From contig NZ_RBWU01000001.1 of the NCBI RefSeq assembly GCF_003634705.1, positions 248,001 through 312,000 of the forward strand: 64,000 nt of DNA. The letters run 5' to 3'. Below, in pieces: positions 41,480 to 50,505 of this stretch (position 1 is its first letter; each line of letters opens with the position of its first letter). The notes below the pieces were generated by a model that saw nothing but the letters and a program-made list of their open reading frames with translations, ran no database searches and was not told the origin of the DNA. The translations under genes and the position numbers were made by a program. This DNA comes from Actinomadura pelletieri DSM 43383. Its GTDB lineage: Bacteria > Actinomycetota > Actinomycetes > Streptosporangiales > Streptosporangiaceae.

Positions 41480-43575
41480 CGGCGGCTCTCGCGCTCCAAC
41501 CCCGGCTCCTTGTGCCGGACGCGGAACTCCTTGTACGCCTTCGCGATCTCCTTGAGGTCGTCGTCGATGGCCTTGCGCTTGCGGTGCAGGGTCCTGATCT
41601 CGTCACGGCCATCGATCCGGACCCGTTCCTTCTCCTCAACGACCTCCAGGACGATCTCTCCGTCCGGGTGGCGCTTGTAGACGGGGTTGCCGCGCCGGTC
41701 GATGCCGACCTTTTCGGCGACGGCCATGAAGACCGGATAGTCCTCCTGCTTGCCCAACGTCGTCTCGATCTTCTCCTGCTCGGTCTTCCGCTTCAGGAAA
41801 AGCAGGCTGGTGAGGATGTTGACGCCCGCGTCGTGAATGAAGGTCTCCACCGGGAGTTCGACACTCGCCAGGACCCAGCAGTTGTCCAGGATCCACTGGC
41901 GGATGCCCTCGTCGACCGGGCCCGGGTTCGACAGGATCCCGTTCGGGAGGACGATGCCGATCCGGCCGCCAGGTTTGACCCACTCCACGGCACGCTGGAT
42001 GAACAGTTGCTCGGGCGACACGGCGGCCCGGCGTTCGCCGGTGGACTCGGCCCTGCCCGTCTCTTTGTTGCGGACGAACGCGCTGGCGACGCCGCTCCGG
42101 TACATGTCCAGGATCTCGGCGCTCTCGACCTTGATGTCGGTGCCGAAGGGCGGGTTCGTCATCAGGACGTCGACCGAGCCGAGTTGGATGCGCTCGTTCG
42201 CCGGGCTCACGCCGGAGAGGTGGCCTTTGGGGAAGGCAAGGGAGTCCAGGTGGTAGACGTTTCCCTCGCCACCCGTCAGGGTCATGATGCTCATGCTGGT
42301 GGCCCGGACGAGGAACGGGTCGAAGTCGGCGCCGAACAGGTGTTCCTCGGCGAAGGCGTGCAGCCGGTCCTGGTGGACGATCAGCTGTTCCTCGGTGTCG
42401 GGGAGCCCGCTGGTCTTCTCCTCGGCCCGCCACTTGTTGAGCAGGTGCCGGAGCGTCTCGCGGAGGAAGCCGCCGGTGCCGCACGCGGGGTCGAAGACGG
42501 TCTCGTCCTCCTGCGGGTCGAGGATCGACACCGTCAGCTCGACCGCGCCGCTGGGGGTGAAGTACTGTCCCCGGTCGCCGCGCAGGTTGGCGCCGAGGAG
42601 TTCCTGGTAGGCCATCCCCTTGACGTCGATGTCGGTGCCCGTCAGGTCGTAGGGCGCGAGTTCACCGACGATGAACGCCAGCGCCCGGTCGGACATCGTG
42701 ATCTCATCGCGGGCGGTGAAGAGCGGGTATTCGCGCTTGACCTCCGCGAAGAGCGCCTCGATCCGCTTACGGATGGCCTCGCGGCCGTCCTCGGTGAACG
42801 GTTCGGACGGGAGCGCGTAGAACTCCGGGGCCCGGCCATTGCGGCGGCTGATCCGCTCGTCGTACATCTTGGCGAAGAGCAGGTAGAGGAACTGCCAGAA
42901 CGCGGCGTCCTTCGGCATGCCCTCGTTGCCGTGGATGTAGTTGTGGCAGCGCTGGAAGGCGGTCTTGAGCATTTCTCGCTCGCCGCGGCGCAGCCGCGCG
43001 ACCGACACGACCGTGCCGCTCTGCACCGATTCGTCGGCGAGGGGCCAGTCGGCCCGCTGCTCGAAGCGGGCGCCGAACCGGGTCGACTCCTTGTAGAGGA
43101 AGAAGAAGTCGACGCCGTTCGTCCACATGCCGTACTGGGCGCGTGGAGTCTCCTCCGTGCCGAGGAGAGTTTCCAGTTCCTCCAGGTCTTCCTTCGCCTG
43201 GGTGTAGGTGCGGATCTTGGTGACCTTGCGGCTCGCCTTGGGTTCGGGCTTGCACATCACGACACGGCGCAGGTTCTCCAGGCGGTGCTCGGCGCCATGC
43301 TCGAAGATCGCGATATCGGCCTTTTTGGTCGTGCGCCGCCGTCCGACCGCTTCCACGGGAATCGGGAAGTCGCGCTCCATGTCCTCGACCGAGATCCCGT
43401 ACTCGTGGAACAGGGCCCGCGCGACCCGCTGCCGGACGGGCTCACTGCCCCGGTCCCGGACGCGCTTACCGGTGATGAAGTCGATGATCTCGTCGTCGGC
43501 GAGCGAATCGGGTGCGCCGTCCTCACGTCCGGCGACCTTGCCCGCGTCCCCGATGTCCAAGCTGACCTGCTCCAT
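41476..43575 (-). CDS. mad2: MADS N6-adenine DNA methyltransferase MAD2 (HsdM-like)
   Basis: A 699-residue methylase. The N-terminal 200 residues have a nuclease-like/HSDR_N-type region (KKADIAIFEHG), followed by the helical HsdM_N part. The N6_Mtase domain has GQYFTP (336-341), motif I FDPACGTGG (361-369) and the catalytic NPPF (474-477). All are intact, so methylation should work if MAD5 directs it. I chose the ATG at 43575; an in-frame ATG at 43596 is possible, and longer open frame beyond is shadow of the Wadjet gene. It heads the left half of MADS and is divergent from jetA. Confidence 0.87.
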   Translation of the reverse strand: MEQVSLDIGDAGKVAGREDGAPDSLADDEIIDFITGKRVRDRGSEPVRQRVARALFHEYGISVEDMERDFPIPVEAVGRRRTTKKADIAIFEHGAEHRLENLRRVVMCKPEPKASRKVTKIRTYTQAKEDLEELETLLGTEETPRAQYGMWTNGVDFFFLYKESTRFGARFEQRADWPLADESVQSGTVVSVARLRRGEREMLKTAFQRCHNYIHGNEGMPKDAAFWQFLYLLFAKMYDERISRRNGRAPEFYALPSEPFTEDGREAIRKRIEALFAEVKREYPLFTARDEITMSDRALAFIVGELAPYDLTGTDIDVKGMAYQELLGANLRGDRGQYFTPSGAVELTVSILDPQEDETVFDPACGTGGFLRETLRHLLNKWRAEEKTSGLPDTEEQLIVHQDRLHAFAEEHLFGADFDPFLVRATSMSIMTLTGGEGNVYHLDSLAFPKGHLSGVSPANERIQLGSVDVLMTNPPFGTDIKVESAEILDMYRSGVASAFVRNKETGRAESTGERRAAVSPEQLFIQRAVEWVKPGGRIGIVLPNGILSNPGPVDEGIRQWILDNCWVLASVELPVETFIHDAGVNILTSLLFLKRKTEQEKIETTLGKQEDYPVFMAVAEKVGIDRRGNPVYKRHPDGEIVLEVVEEKERVRIDGRDEIRTLHRKRKAIDDDLKEIAKAYKEFRVRHKEPGLERESRR

Positions 43576-43627
43576 CCGCCACGACCCTGTTCTCATCCCC
43601 GCCCGCGTAGCGGGTTCCGCATGTGCA

Positions 43628-43641
43628 CCTAGGATCCTAGG
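43628..43641. promoter_or_regulatory. perfect palindrome in the MADS/Wadjet divergent promoter
   Basis: CCTAGGATCCTAGG is a perfect 14-bp palindrome in the 105-bp space between mad2 and jetA, 53 bp from the first and 40 bp from the second start. Position and symmetry suggest an operator able to control both systems. Confidence 0.45.
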
Positions 43642-43680
43642 CCCCTTGGTCCCGGAGCCACCGGCACGATCACTGGTCTG

Positions 43681-45297
43681 ATGTCGAAGCCGGGCGAATG
43701 GTCGGCGAGTGCGGCGGAGTCGCCACATTCGCGCTGGTTCGGGGGTGACAATGAGGCGGTGGCGGATCTGGGCTCGGGAGTGGAAGGGCCGCAGCCGTTC
43801 GCGCATCTCAGCGCTCCGAACGCGGCTCTGTACCGGGATGTGCTGCGCTCGTTCGCGCGGGCGAAGGAGCGCTTCATCGTCCACCTGCGCCCGGAGGACG
43901 TGGCGGCGGAGCTGGGGCGGGGAAGTGACGAGCAGCTCGCGCAGGCGTTGGACAAGTTGGTGGAGTGGGGAAACCTGCGGGCCGATGCCGACACCGGCCG
44001 CGTGACGACCGTCGAGGACTTCCACCGCAAGCGGTTCCTGTTCCAGCTCACCGCGGCCGGTCATGCCGCCGAACAGGCCATCGCCTACTACGAGGAGGCG
44101 ATCGGGCAGCGCGGCGTGCTCCAATCGGTGGCACTCACCGACATCGCCGACCAGCTTGCGGCGTTATCGGCGCTCGCGTCCGAAGGCGAACCCGATCCGG
44201 CAAAAGTCCATCTGTTGCTGCTGGCGCTGGCGGACCGGTTTTCGTCGCTGGCCGACAACGCGCAGGCGTTCATGTCGTCGCTGCGACGGGCGATCGACTT
44301 CTCCGACGGCGATGTCGAAGGGTTCATCGCCTATAAGGAGCGGCTCATCGACTACATCAACCGGTTCATCGCCGACCTCGCCAACTCTGGCGCCCGCATC
44401 GCCAGGCTCCTGGACGAGGTGGAGAGGCACGGTCACGAGCGGCTGCTGAGGCTGGCGGCGCGCAGAGAGGCGTCCGACGCGGTACCGGAGCAGGATGCGT
44501 CCAACGAGGCGTTCGCTCACGCTGAGACCGCCGCGTTGGAGTCGTGGCGCAACCGGTGGCGCGGGCTGCGGGACTGGTTCGTCTCCGGCGGGACGGAGCG
44601 GCCGTCACAGGCGCGGCTGCTCCGGCACTCGGCGGTGACGGCGATCAAACAGCTGGTCGACACGGTGGGGCTGCTGAACGAGCGCCGCTCCGGCCGGTCC
44701 GACCGGTCGGCGGACTTCCGCACGCTGGCCCGATGGTTCGCCGAGGCGCCGGACGAGGCCGCGATGCACCGGCTGTGGCGGGCGGCGTTCGGGCTGACGT
44801 CCGCGCGGCACCTCACCGTGACCGCCGCGACGGTGGCGGAGTGGGCCGAAGCGGAACCGCAGGGTCGGCCGTGGGCGGACGCGCCGCCGGTGCGAATCTC
44901 GCCGCAGCTGCGCCGGACCGGGTCCTATGAGCGGCGAGGCAAACCCAACCGTGTCCAGGACCGGTCGCATCTGCGCAGGATGCTGCGCGAACGCGCCGAG
45001 CGGGAGGCCGCGGAGACGGCGGCGGCGCGGGCGCGGTTGTGCACCGACGGGCCCGTCCTTCTATCGGAGCTGGGAACTCTGGACGCGCGGGCGTTCCGGC
45101 TGTTCCTTACCTTGCTGGGTGACGCACTGGCGGCTCGGCTGCCGGGAGACACCGAGGTGAAGGTGGTCACCGGGGACGGCTCGATGGAGGTGCGGCTGTC
45201 CCTTATTCCGGGCGGCGGGCAAGTGCGCATTGTTACCGAAGACGGCGTGCTCAGCGGGCCTGAGCACCTCATCGAGATCACCGATCTGCATGAGTGA
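43681..45297 (+). CDS. jetA: Wadjet protein JetA (DUF2397/TIGR02677)
   Basis: A 538-residue kleisin-like subunit. After about 35 poorly conserved residues it reads FAHLSAPNAALYRDVLRSF, the family opening, then a winged-helix region (LAQALDKLVEWGNLRADADTGRV), a long helical middle, and a C-terminal winged helix near LSELGTLDARAFRLFLTLLG. JetA links the two heads of the SMC-like JetC ring. The ATG at 43681 lacks a clear ribosome site and may be leaderless; an in-frame GTG some 27 codons later is an alternative. It heads a four-gene operon with overlapping ends. Confidence 0.9.
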   Translation: MSKPGEWSASAAESPHSRWFGGDNEAVADLGSGVEGPQPFAHLSAPNAALYRDVLRSFARAKERFIVHLRPEDVAAELGRGSDEQLAQALDKLVEWGNLRADADTGRVTTVEDFHRKRFLFQLTAAGHAAEQAIAYYEEAIGQRGVLQSVALTDIADQLAALSALASEGEPDPAKVHLLLLALADRFSSLADNAQAFMSSLRRAIDFSDGDVEGFIAYKERLIDYINRFIADLANSGARIARLLDEVERHGHERLLRLAARREASDAVPEQDASNEAFAHAETAALESWRNRWRGLRDWFVSGGTERPSQARLLRHSAVTAIKQLVDTVGLLNERRSGRSDRSADFRTLARWFAEAPDEAAMHRLWRAAFGLTSARHLTVTAATVAEWAEAEPQGRPWADAPPVRISPQLRRTGSYERRGKPNRVQDRSHLRRMLRERAEREAAETAAARARLCTDGPVLLSELGTLDARAFRLFLTLLGDALAARLPGDTEVKVVTGDGSMEVRLSLIPGGGQVRIVTEDGVLSGPEHLIEITDLHE

Positions 45298-46447
45298 CGA
45301 AGACACGGCGCGGCGGCGGGCGGCGCTGCGGGCGCTGCTGCGGCGGCCATTGCTGACGGCCGAGTCCGACAGGGAGATCCTGGCGCTGGTCCGCCGATGC
45401 CAGGACGAGTTGCGCGCCTGGCTGAGCAGGGAGACGGGCTGGCGGCTTCATGTGGACGCCGAGACGGCCCGGTTGTTCAAGACCGCGCCGACGCTCGACG
45501 ATGACACGCACCCGGCGCGCGGCAGAGCCGGGGAGCAGTTCGGGCGGCGCCGCTACGTGGTGCTGTGTCTGGCCTTGGCGGTGCTGGAGCGCGCCGACGC
45601 ACAGACGACACTGGGTCGGCTCGCGGAGGAGGTCATGAACGCCGCCGCCGAACCGGAACTCGCGTTCCCGTTCAGCTTGGACAGCCGGGCGGAGCGGTCC
45701 GACCTGGTCGCGGTGGTGCGACTGCTCCTCGGCTGGGGCGTGCTGAGGCGGGTGTCCGGGGACGAGGAGTCTTACCTGTCGGCGACCGGGGACGTCCTGT
45801 ACGACGTGCGCCGGCCCGTTCTCGCGTCTTTGCTCACGGGGGCGCGGGGGCCGTCCACGGTCACGGCGGTGGGGTTCGAGGAACGGTTGGCGGAGTTGAC
45901 CGATGAGCCCGTCCCCGACACCGACGAGTTGCGCAACCGGGCGCTGCGGCGCGGCCTGACCCGTCGGCTGCTGGAAGACCCGGTGGTGTACTACGCCGAC
46001 TTGGACGACGCCGAACGCGCCTACCTGGTGTCCCAGCGCGCCGCGATCACACGCCGGATCGAGGAGGCCACCGGCCTGGTCGCCGAGGTGCGGGCGGAAG
46101 GCGTGGCGATGGTCGACCCGGACGACGAGCTCACCGACGTGCGCATGCCCGAGCAGCGCACCGACGGGCATGTGACGCTGCTGGTCGCCGAGTACCTGTC
46201 AGGACGGGACGAGGCAACGCGGGACGAGCTGACCGGTTTCGTCCGGGACATGGCCATGCGGCACAAGGCGTTCTGGCGCAAGGGCGTGACGGAGCCCGAA
46301 GCCGCGGAGGAACTGCTCGACATCGCGCTCGGAAAACTGGCGGCGCTGAGGCTCGTGGAGGTCCTGCCGGGCCGGGTCAGAGCCCGTCCGGCCATCGCGC
46401 GTTACGCCGTGGAAGAGCCGACCATCCGAGGGAGGGCCGAGGGATGA
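45290..46447 (+). CDS. jetB: Wadjet protein JetB (DUF2398/TIGR02678)
   Basis: A 385-residue protein matching the DUF2398 family: FGRRRYVVLCLALAVLERADAQTTLGRLAEEV at the start and LLLGWGVLRRVSGDEESYL later, with MVDPDDELTDVRMPEQRTDGHVTLLVAEYL near the end. It is the MukE-like (KITE) winged-helix partner of JetA. Its ATG overlaps the jetA stop by 8 bp, so the upstream part of the open frame is not used. Confidence 0.9.
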   Translation: MSDEDTARRRAALRALLRRPLLTAESDREILALVRRCQDELRAWLSRETGWRLHVDAETARLFKTAPTLDDDTHPARGRAGEQFGRRRYVVLCLALAVLERADAQTTLGRLAEEVMNAAAEPELAFPFSLDSRAERSDLVAVVRLLLGWGVLRRVSGDEESYLSATGDVLYDVRRPVLASLLTGARGPSTVTAVGFEERLAELTDEPVPDTDELRNRALRRGLTRRLLEDPVVYYADLDDAERAYLVSQRAAITRRIEEATGLVAEVRAEGVAMVDPDDELTDVRMPEQRTDGHVTLLVAEYLSGRDEATRDELTGFVRDMAMRHKAFWRKGVTEPEAAEELLDIALGKLAALRLVEVLPGRVRARPAIARYAVEEPTIRGRAEG

Positions 46448-49400
46448 TGCCGGTCGCGGATTCCGAGCGCTGGAAGCCTCTGCGCGCCGGGCTCGTCGAC
46501 ATGTTCTACTACGACGCCGAGGAGTTCCATTTCCATGACGGGCGGCTCCTGCTGCGCGGCAACAACGGCACCGGCAAGTCGAAGGTGCTCGCGCTGACGC
46601 TGCCGTTCTTGCTGGACGGGGAGCTGTCCTCGCACCGGGTGGAGCCCGACGGCGACCGGCAGAAGCGGATGGAATGGAATCTGCTGCTCGGCGGCAAACA
46701 CCCGCATCCCGAACGGCTCGGTTACACATGGCTGGAGTTCGGTCGCCGCCACCCGGACGGCACCGATGAGTACCGGACGCTCGGTTGCGGTCTGAAAGCG
46801 GTGAAGGACCGTGGCATCGTCCGGCACTGGTTCTTCATCACGTCCCGCCGCGTCGGCGTGGACCTCTCCCTCGTCTCGAACGGGGGCGTGTCACTGACGC
46901 GGGAGAAGCTGCGCGAAGCGGTGGAAGGCCATGGCCTGGTCTATGACCGGGCCTCCGACTACCGGCGGGCGGTCGACGAGGCACTGTTCGGGCTGGGCGA
47001 ACACCGCTACGAAGCGCTGGTCAACCTGCTGATCCAGCTCCGCCAACCGCAACTGACGAAGAAGCCGGACGAGCGGCTGCTGTCCCGCGCGCTGACAGAG
47101 GCGCTGCCACCGCTTAATCCGGCACTGATCACCACGGTGGCGGAGGCGTTCCGCGGCCTGGACGAGGAGCGTGACGCGCTGCGCGCTCTGGAGGACGCGC
47201 ACAAGGCGGCCACCGGCTTCCTCGGTCACTACACCAGATATGCGCGGATAGCGGCGAAGAGGAAGGCGGCCGGGCCGCGTCTCACGCACAGCCACTACGA
47301 ACATCTCAACCGAAATCTCACCGAGGCGCAGACACGGTTCAACGCGGCGAACGCCGACCTGACCGAGGCCACGCGGCAGCTGGAAGCGCTGGAGGCGGAG
47401 AAGACCCGCTTGGAGGCACGTCGGAAGGCGCTGGAGACGAGCCCGGAGATGCGCGACGCCGAACGCATCGAGCAGATGGGCGCGGAGGCAAGGCGTCGGG
47501 ACGCGTACGCACGGACGCGTGAGCGCGACCGCGACGACCTGTCCCGCGAGGTCGAGCACAAGCGGGTCCGGGCCGGGAAGGCGCTGACACGCGCCGAGTC
47601 GGCCGAATCCGCGTTCGGGGGCGTCCGGGACAAGTCGGCGAGGTTGGCGAATGCCGCCGGATGCGGTCGCGCCCACGCTGAGGCGATGACCGGATGGGAC
47701 ACCGATTCGGCCATCGCGGAGCGGGCCATCGGCGAACTCGTGGAGAACCGGTCCCGTGCCCTCGCCGAACTCGACCGCCTGATGGCCGAGGTCACCACGG
47801 CGCGGAATCAGCTGAACGCCGCCGCCACGGAGGTGGAACGGCTGTCGGCCGAGCAGCAGGCCGCAGCCGAACGGATCATCGCGGCCGAGGCGGGCACGCG
47901 GGAGACCGCGGCGGCGCTGCTGGACGACTACATCACCTACCTCGCCGGGCTCACCGAGATCCGGCTGGACGATCCGGACGCCGTCCTGGCCACTCTGGAG
48001 GAATGGGCGAGCACCGCCGACGGCCGTAACCCGGCCGCGACCAGTGTGAACGACGCCGCGCGCACGGCGACCGCGGCGCTCGGCGGCCAGGTGGCCAACG
48101 TCGAATCTCAGCTTGGGGTCCAGAAGACCAACGAGAAGGCGCTGCTCGACGAGATCGGACGGCTTGAGGCCGGCGGTCATGACGTCCCACCTGTTCCGTA
48201 TACGCGCACCGGCTCTCGCGCGGGACGCGTCGGCGCGCCGTTGTGGAAGGTCGTCGATTTCGTCGAGGCCGTACCGGACGATCACCGCGCCGGGTTGGAG
48301 GCCGCGCTGGAGGCAGCCGGAATCCTGGACGCCTGGGTGACGCCGGATGGAACCCTCGTCGGGGAAGACGACACGTTCGTACTGAGTGGTGCGGACGTGC
48401 AGGGTCCGTCATGCCGGGTGGTGCTGCGACCTGCCGTTGACCGCGCCGACCCGGCCGCCGCCGTACTCGGCGACGACGCCGTTCGGGCCGTCCTCGCCGG
48501 GATCGGTCTCGGCCCCGGCGCGCGGACCTGGGTCGCGGTGGACGGACGGTGGGCGAACGGTGTCCTCGGCGGCTCCTGGCGCAAGGACGAGGCGCGATTC
48601 ATCGGCGAGGGCGCCCGGGAGGCCGCACGCCGCGCCCGTATCGCCCAGCTCCGTGAAGAGGTCACCGAGACTCGGTCGCGGATCACGGAGCTGGCGCGGC
48701 AACGGGACGACCTGATGGAGCGGCAGGCCACGCTGGCCACCGAACACGGCGAGATCCCACCCGACACGGACTTGCGCGAGGCGCACGTCCAACTCGCTGC
48801 CGAACGCCGCAGGCGGCGAAGTCTGGACGCCGAGCGCGCCCAAGCGGACAAGGTCGTGGAACGGCGCCGCGACGAGGTCGGCGTGGCGGAGGAGAAGGCC
48901 GCCGAGTTCGCCTCCGACGTCGGCCTGCCCGTCGACGCGACCGAACTCGCGGCCGTGCGCGAGGCGATAGCCCACTACCGGCTGGCGCTCGCCGAACTGT
49001 GGCCCGCGGCCCGCACCCTACTGGAGGCACGGGAGACGGCGCGTGACGCCGCCGAGGAACTGGGACGCGTCCAAGAGCGGCTGACGAAGGCCGCGGAGGA
49101 AGCCGCGGAGGCGCGCGGGCGGTCAGACGCCGCCGCGGAAGAGCACCGAGCGCTGGTCGAGACCGCGGGCGCCGCCGTCGACGAACTGTTCCGGCAACTT
49201 GAACAGGTGAAACTGGCTCTCACCGAACGGGAGCGCGCCGAAACGGCGGCGCGTCGGCGGGAGGGCAAAGCCCGGGAGGAACGCGGCAAGGCCGATGGGA
49301 AGCGCGAGCAACTCGGCAGCGAGATCAAAGAGGCCACCGCCGCCCGAGACGAGGCCGTGGCCGAGTTCCGGGCGTTCGCCGCGACCGGTCTGCTGAGCGT

Positions 49401-50505
49401 CGCGCTGCCCGATCTGGACATCCCCGACCCGGCGCGGGAGTGGGCTGCCAAACCCGCCGTGCTGCTGGCCCGCGCCGTCAACGCCGACCTGGAAGCGATC
49501 GACGAGGGCGACGGCCCTTGGAACAACGTGCAGAAGAAGGTGACCGAGGAGCACAAGCTGCTGTCCGACGCGATGTCCCGGCACGGCCACTCGGTCGGCC
49601 TGACCCTGCACGAAGGGATCATGGTCGTGGACGTGCTGTTCCAGGGCCACAACCGCGACATTCCCGGCCTGGCCGCGGCCCTTGAAACCGAGACGGAGCA
49701 CCGGGCCCGGCTGCTGTCCGCTCGCGAGCGGGAGATCCTGGAGAACCACCTGTTGAACGAGGTCGCCGGCACCCTTCAGGAGCTCATCGCCGCCGCCGAG
49801 GACGAGGTACGGGAGATGAACGCCGAGCTGACGTCCCGTCCGACGTCCACGGGGATGCGGCTGCGACTTGTATGGAAACCCGCGAAGAACGCCCCGGACG
49901 GGCTGGAACGTGTCCGAACCAGGCTCCGGCAGACCATCGACGCCTGGTCGGCGGACGACCGCGCGGCCGTCGGTCGGTTCCTCCAAGAACAGATCGCCCG
50001 CGAGCACGCCGACAACCCGTCGTCCGGGTGGACAGAGCAGCTCACCCGGGCGCTGGACTACCGGTCTTGGCACGCCTTCACGATCCAGCGGCTTCAAGAC
50101 GGGCAGTGGCGTCCGGCGACCGGACCGGCCTCCGGCGGTGAACGGGTGCTCGCCGCATCGGTGCCGCTGTTCGCCGCCGCGTCCGCGCATTACAAGTCGG
50201 CCGGCAACCCGCACGCGCCGCGGCTCATCGCCCTGGACGAGGCGTTCGCCGGCGTGGACGACGACTCGCGCGCAAAATGCCTCGGCCTACTCGCCACTTT
50301 CGACCTGGACGTGGTGATGACCAGCGAACGCGAATGGGGCTGCTATCCGCAGGTGCCCGGCCTGTCGATCTGCCAGTTGTCCCGGCGGGACGGCATCGAC
50401 GCCGTTCTGGTGACTCCGTGGCGCTGGGACGGGAGGGAACGCACCCGCGTCGAACTCCCACACTCCCCGACAACCGCCACGGGGCAGGCGGACCTGTTCC
50501 AATGA
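46444..50505 (+). CDS. jetC: Wadjet SMC-like ATPase JetC (TIGR02680)
   Basis: A 1353-residue MukB/SMC-like protein. Walker A is GNNGTGKS (39-46); a long coiled coil rich in Glu, Ala and Arg runs from about 270 to 530 and again from about 720 to 960, with a hinge between (GAPLWKVVDFVEAVPDDHRAGLEAAL); the signature SGGERVLAASVPLF starts near 1229 and Walker B RLIALDEAF near 1260. All ATPase motifs are intact. JetC loops plasmid DNA by extrusion, which lets JetD cut small circular molecules. The ATG overlaps jetB by ATGA. Confidence 0.93.
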   Translation: MMPVADSERWKPLRAGLVDMFYYDAEEFHFHDGRLLLRGNNGTGKSKVLALTLPFLLDGELSSHRVEPDGDRQKRMEWNLLLGGKHPHPERLGYTWLEFGRRHPDGTDEYRTLGCGLKAVKDRGIVRHWFFITSRRVGVDLSLVSNGGVSLTREKLREAVEGHGLVYDRASDYRRAVDEALFGLGEHRYEALVNLLIQLRQPQLTKKPDERLLSRALTEALPPLNPALITTVAEAFRGLDEERDALRALEDAHKAATGFLGHYTRYARIAAKRKAAGPRLTHSHYEHLNRNLTEAQTRFNAANADLTEATRQLEALEAEKTRLEARRKALETSPEMRDAERIEQMGAEARRRDAYARTRERDRDDLSREVEHKRVRAGKALTRAESAESAFGGVRDKSARLANAAGCGRAHAEAMTGWDTDSAIAERAIGELVENRSRALAELDRLMAEVTTARNQLNAAATEVERLSAEQQAAAERIIAAEAGTRETAAALLDDYITYLAGLTEIRLDDPDAVLATLEEWASTADGRNPAATSVNDAARTATAALGGQVANVESQLGVQKTNEKALLDEIGRLEAGGHDVPPVPYTRTGSRAGRVGAPLWKVVDFVEAVPDDHRAGLEAALEAAGILDAWVTPDGTLVGEDDTFVLSGADVQGPSCRVVLRPAVDRADPAAAVLGDDAVRAVLAGIGLGPGARTWVAVDGRWANGVLGGSWRKDEARFIGEGAREAARRARIAQLREEVTETRSRITELARQRDDLMERQATLATEHGEIPPDTDLREAHVQLAAERRRRRSLDAERAQADKVVERRRDEVGVAEEKAAEFASDVGLPVDATELAAVREAIAHYRLALAELWPAARTLLEARETARDAAEELGRVQERLTKAAEEAAEARGRSDAAAEEHRALVETAGAAVDELFRQLEQVKLALTERERAETAARRREGKAREERGKADGKREQLGSEIKEATAARDEAVAEFRAFAATGLLSVALPDLDIPDPAREWAAKPAVLLARAVNADLEAIDEGDGPWNNVQKKVTEEHKLLSDAMSRHGHSVGLTLHEGIMVVDVLFQGHNRDIPGLAAALETETEHRARLLSAREREILENHLLNEVAGTLQELIAAAEDEVREMNAELTSRPTSTGMRLRLVWKPAKNAPDGLERVRTRLRQTIDAWSADDRAAVGRFLQEQIAREHADNPSSGWTEQLTRALDYRSWHAFTIQRLQDGQWRPATGPASGGERVLAASVPLFAAASAHYKSAGNPHAPRLIALDEAFAGVDDDSRAKCLGLLATFDLDVVMTSEREWGCYPQVPGLSICQLSRRDGIDAVLVTPWRWDGRERTRVELPHSPTTATGQADLFQ

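Noticed and set aside
17436..43575. Prophage, integrative element or transposon boundaries around the defence island
   Set aside because: I found no integrase, transposase, tRNA or clear terminal repeats in the window, so no mobile-element call is made.
41473..43632. 719-residue plus-strand frame opposite mad2
   Set aside because: Shadow of the methylase gene, whose SAM and NPPF motifs are intact.
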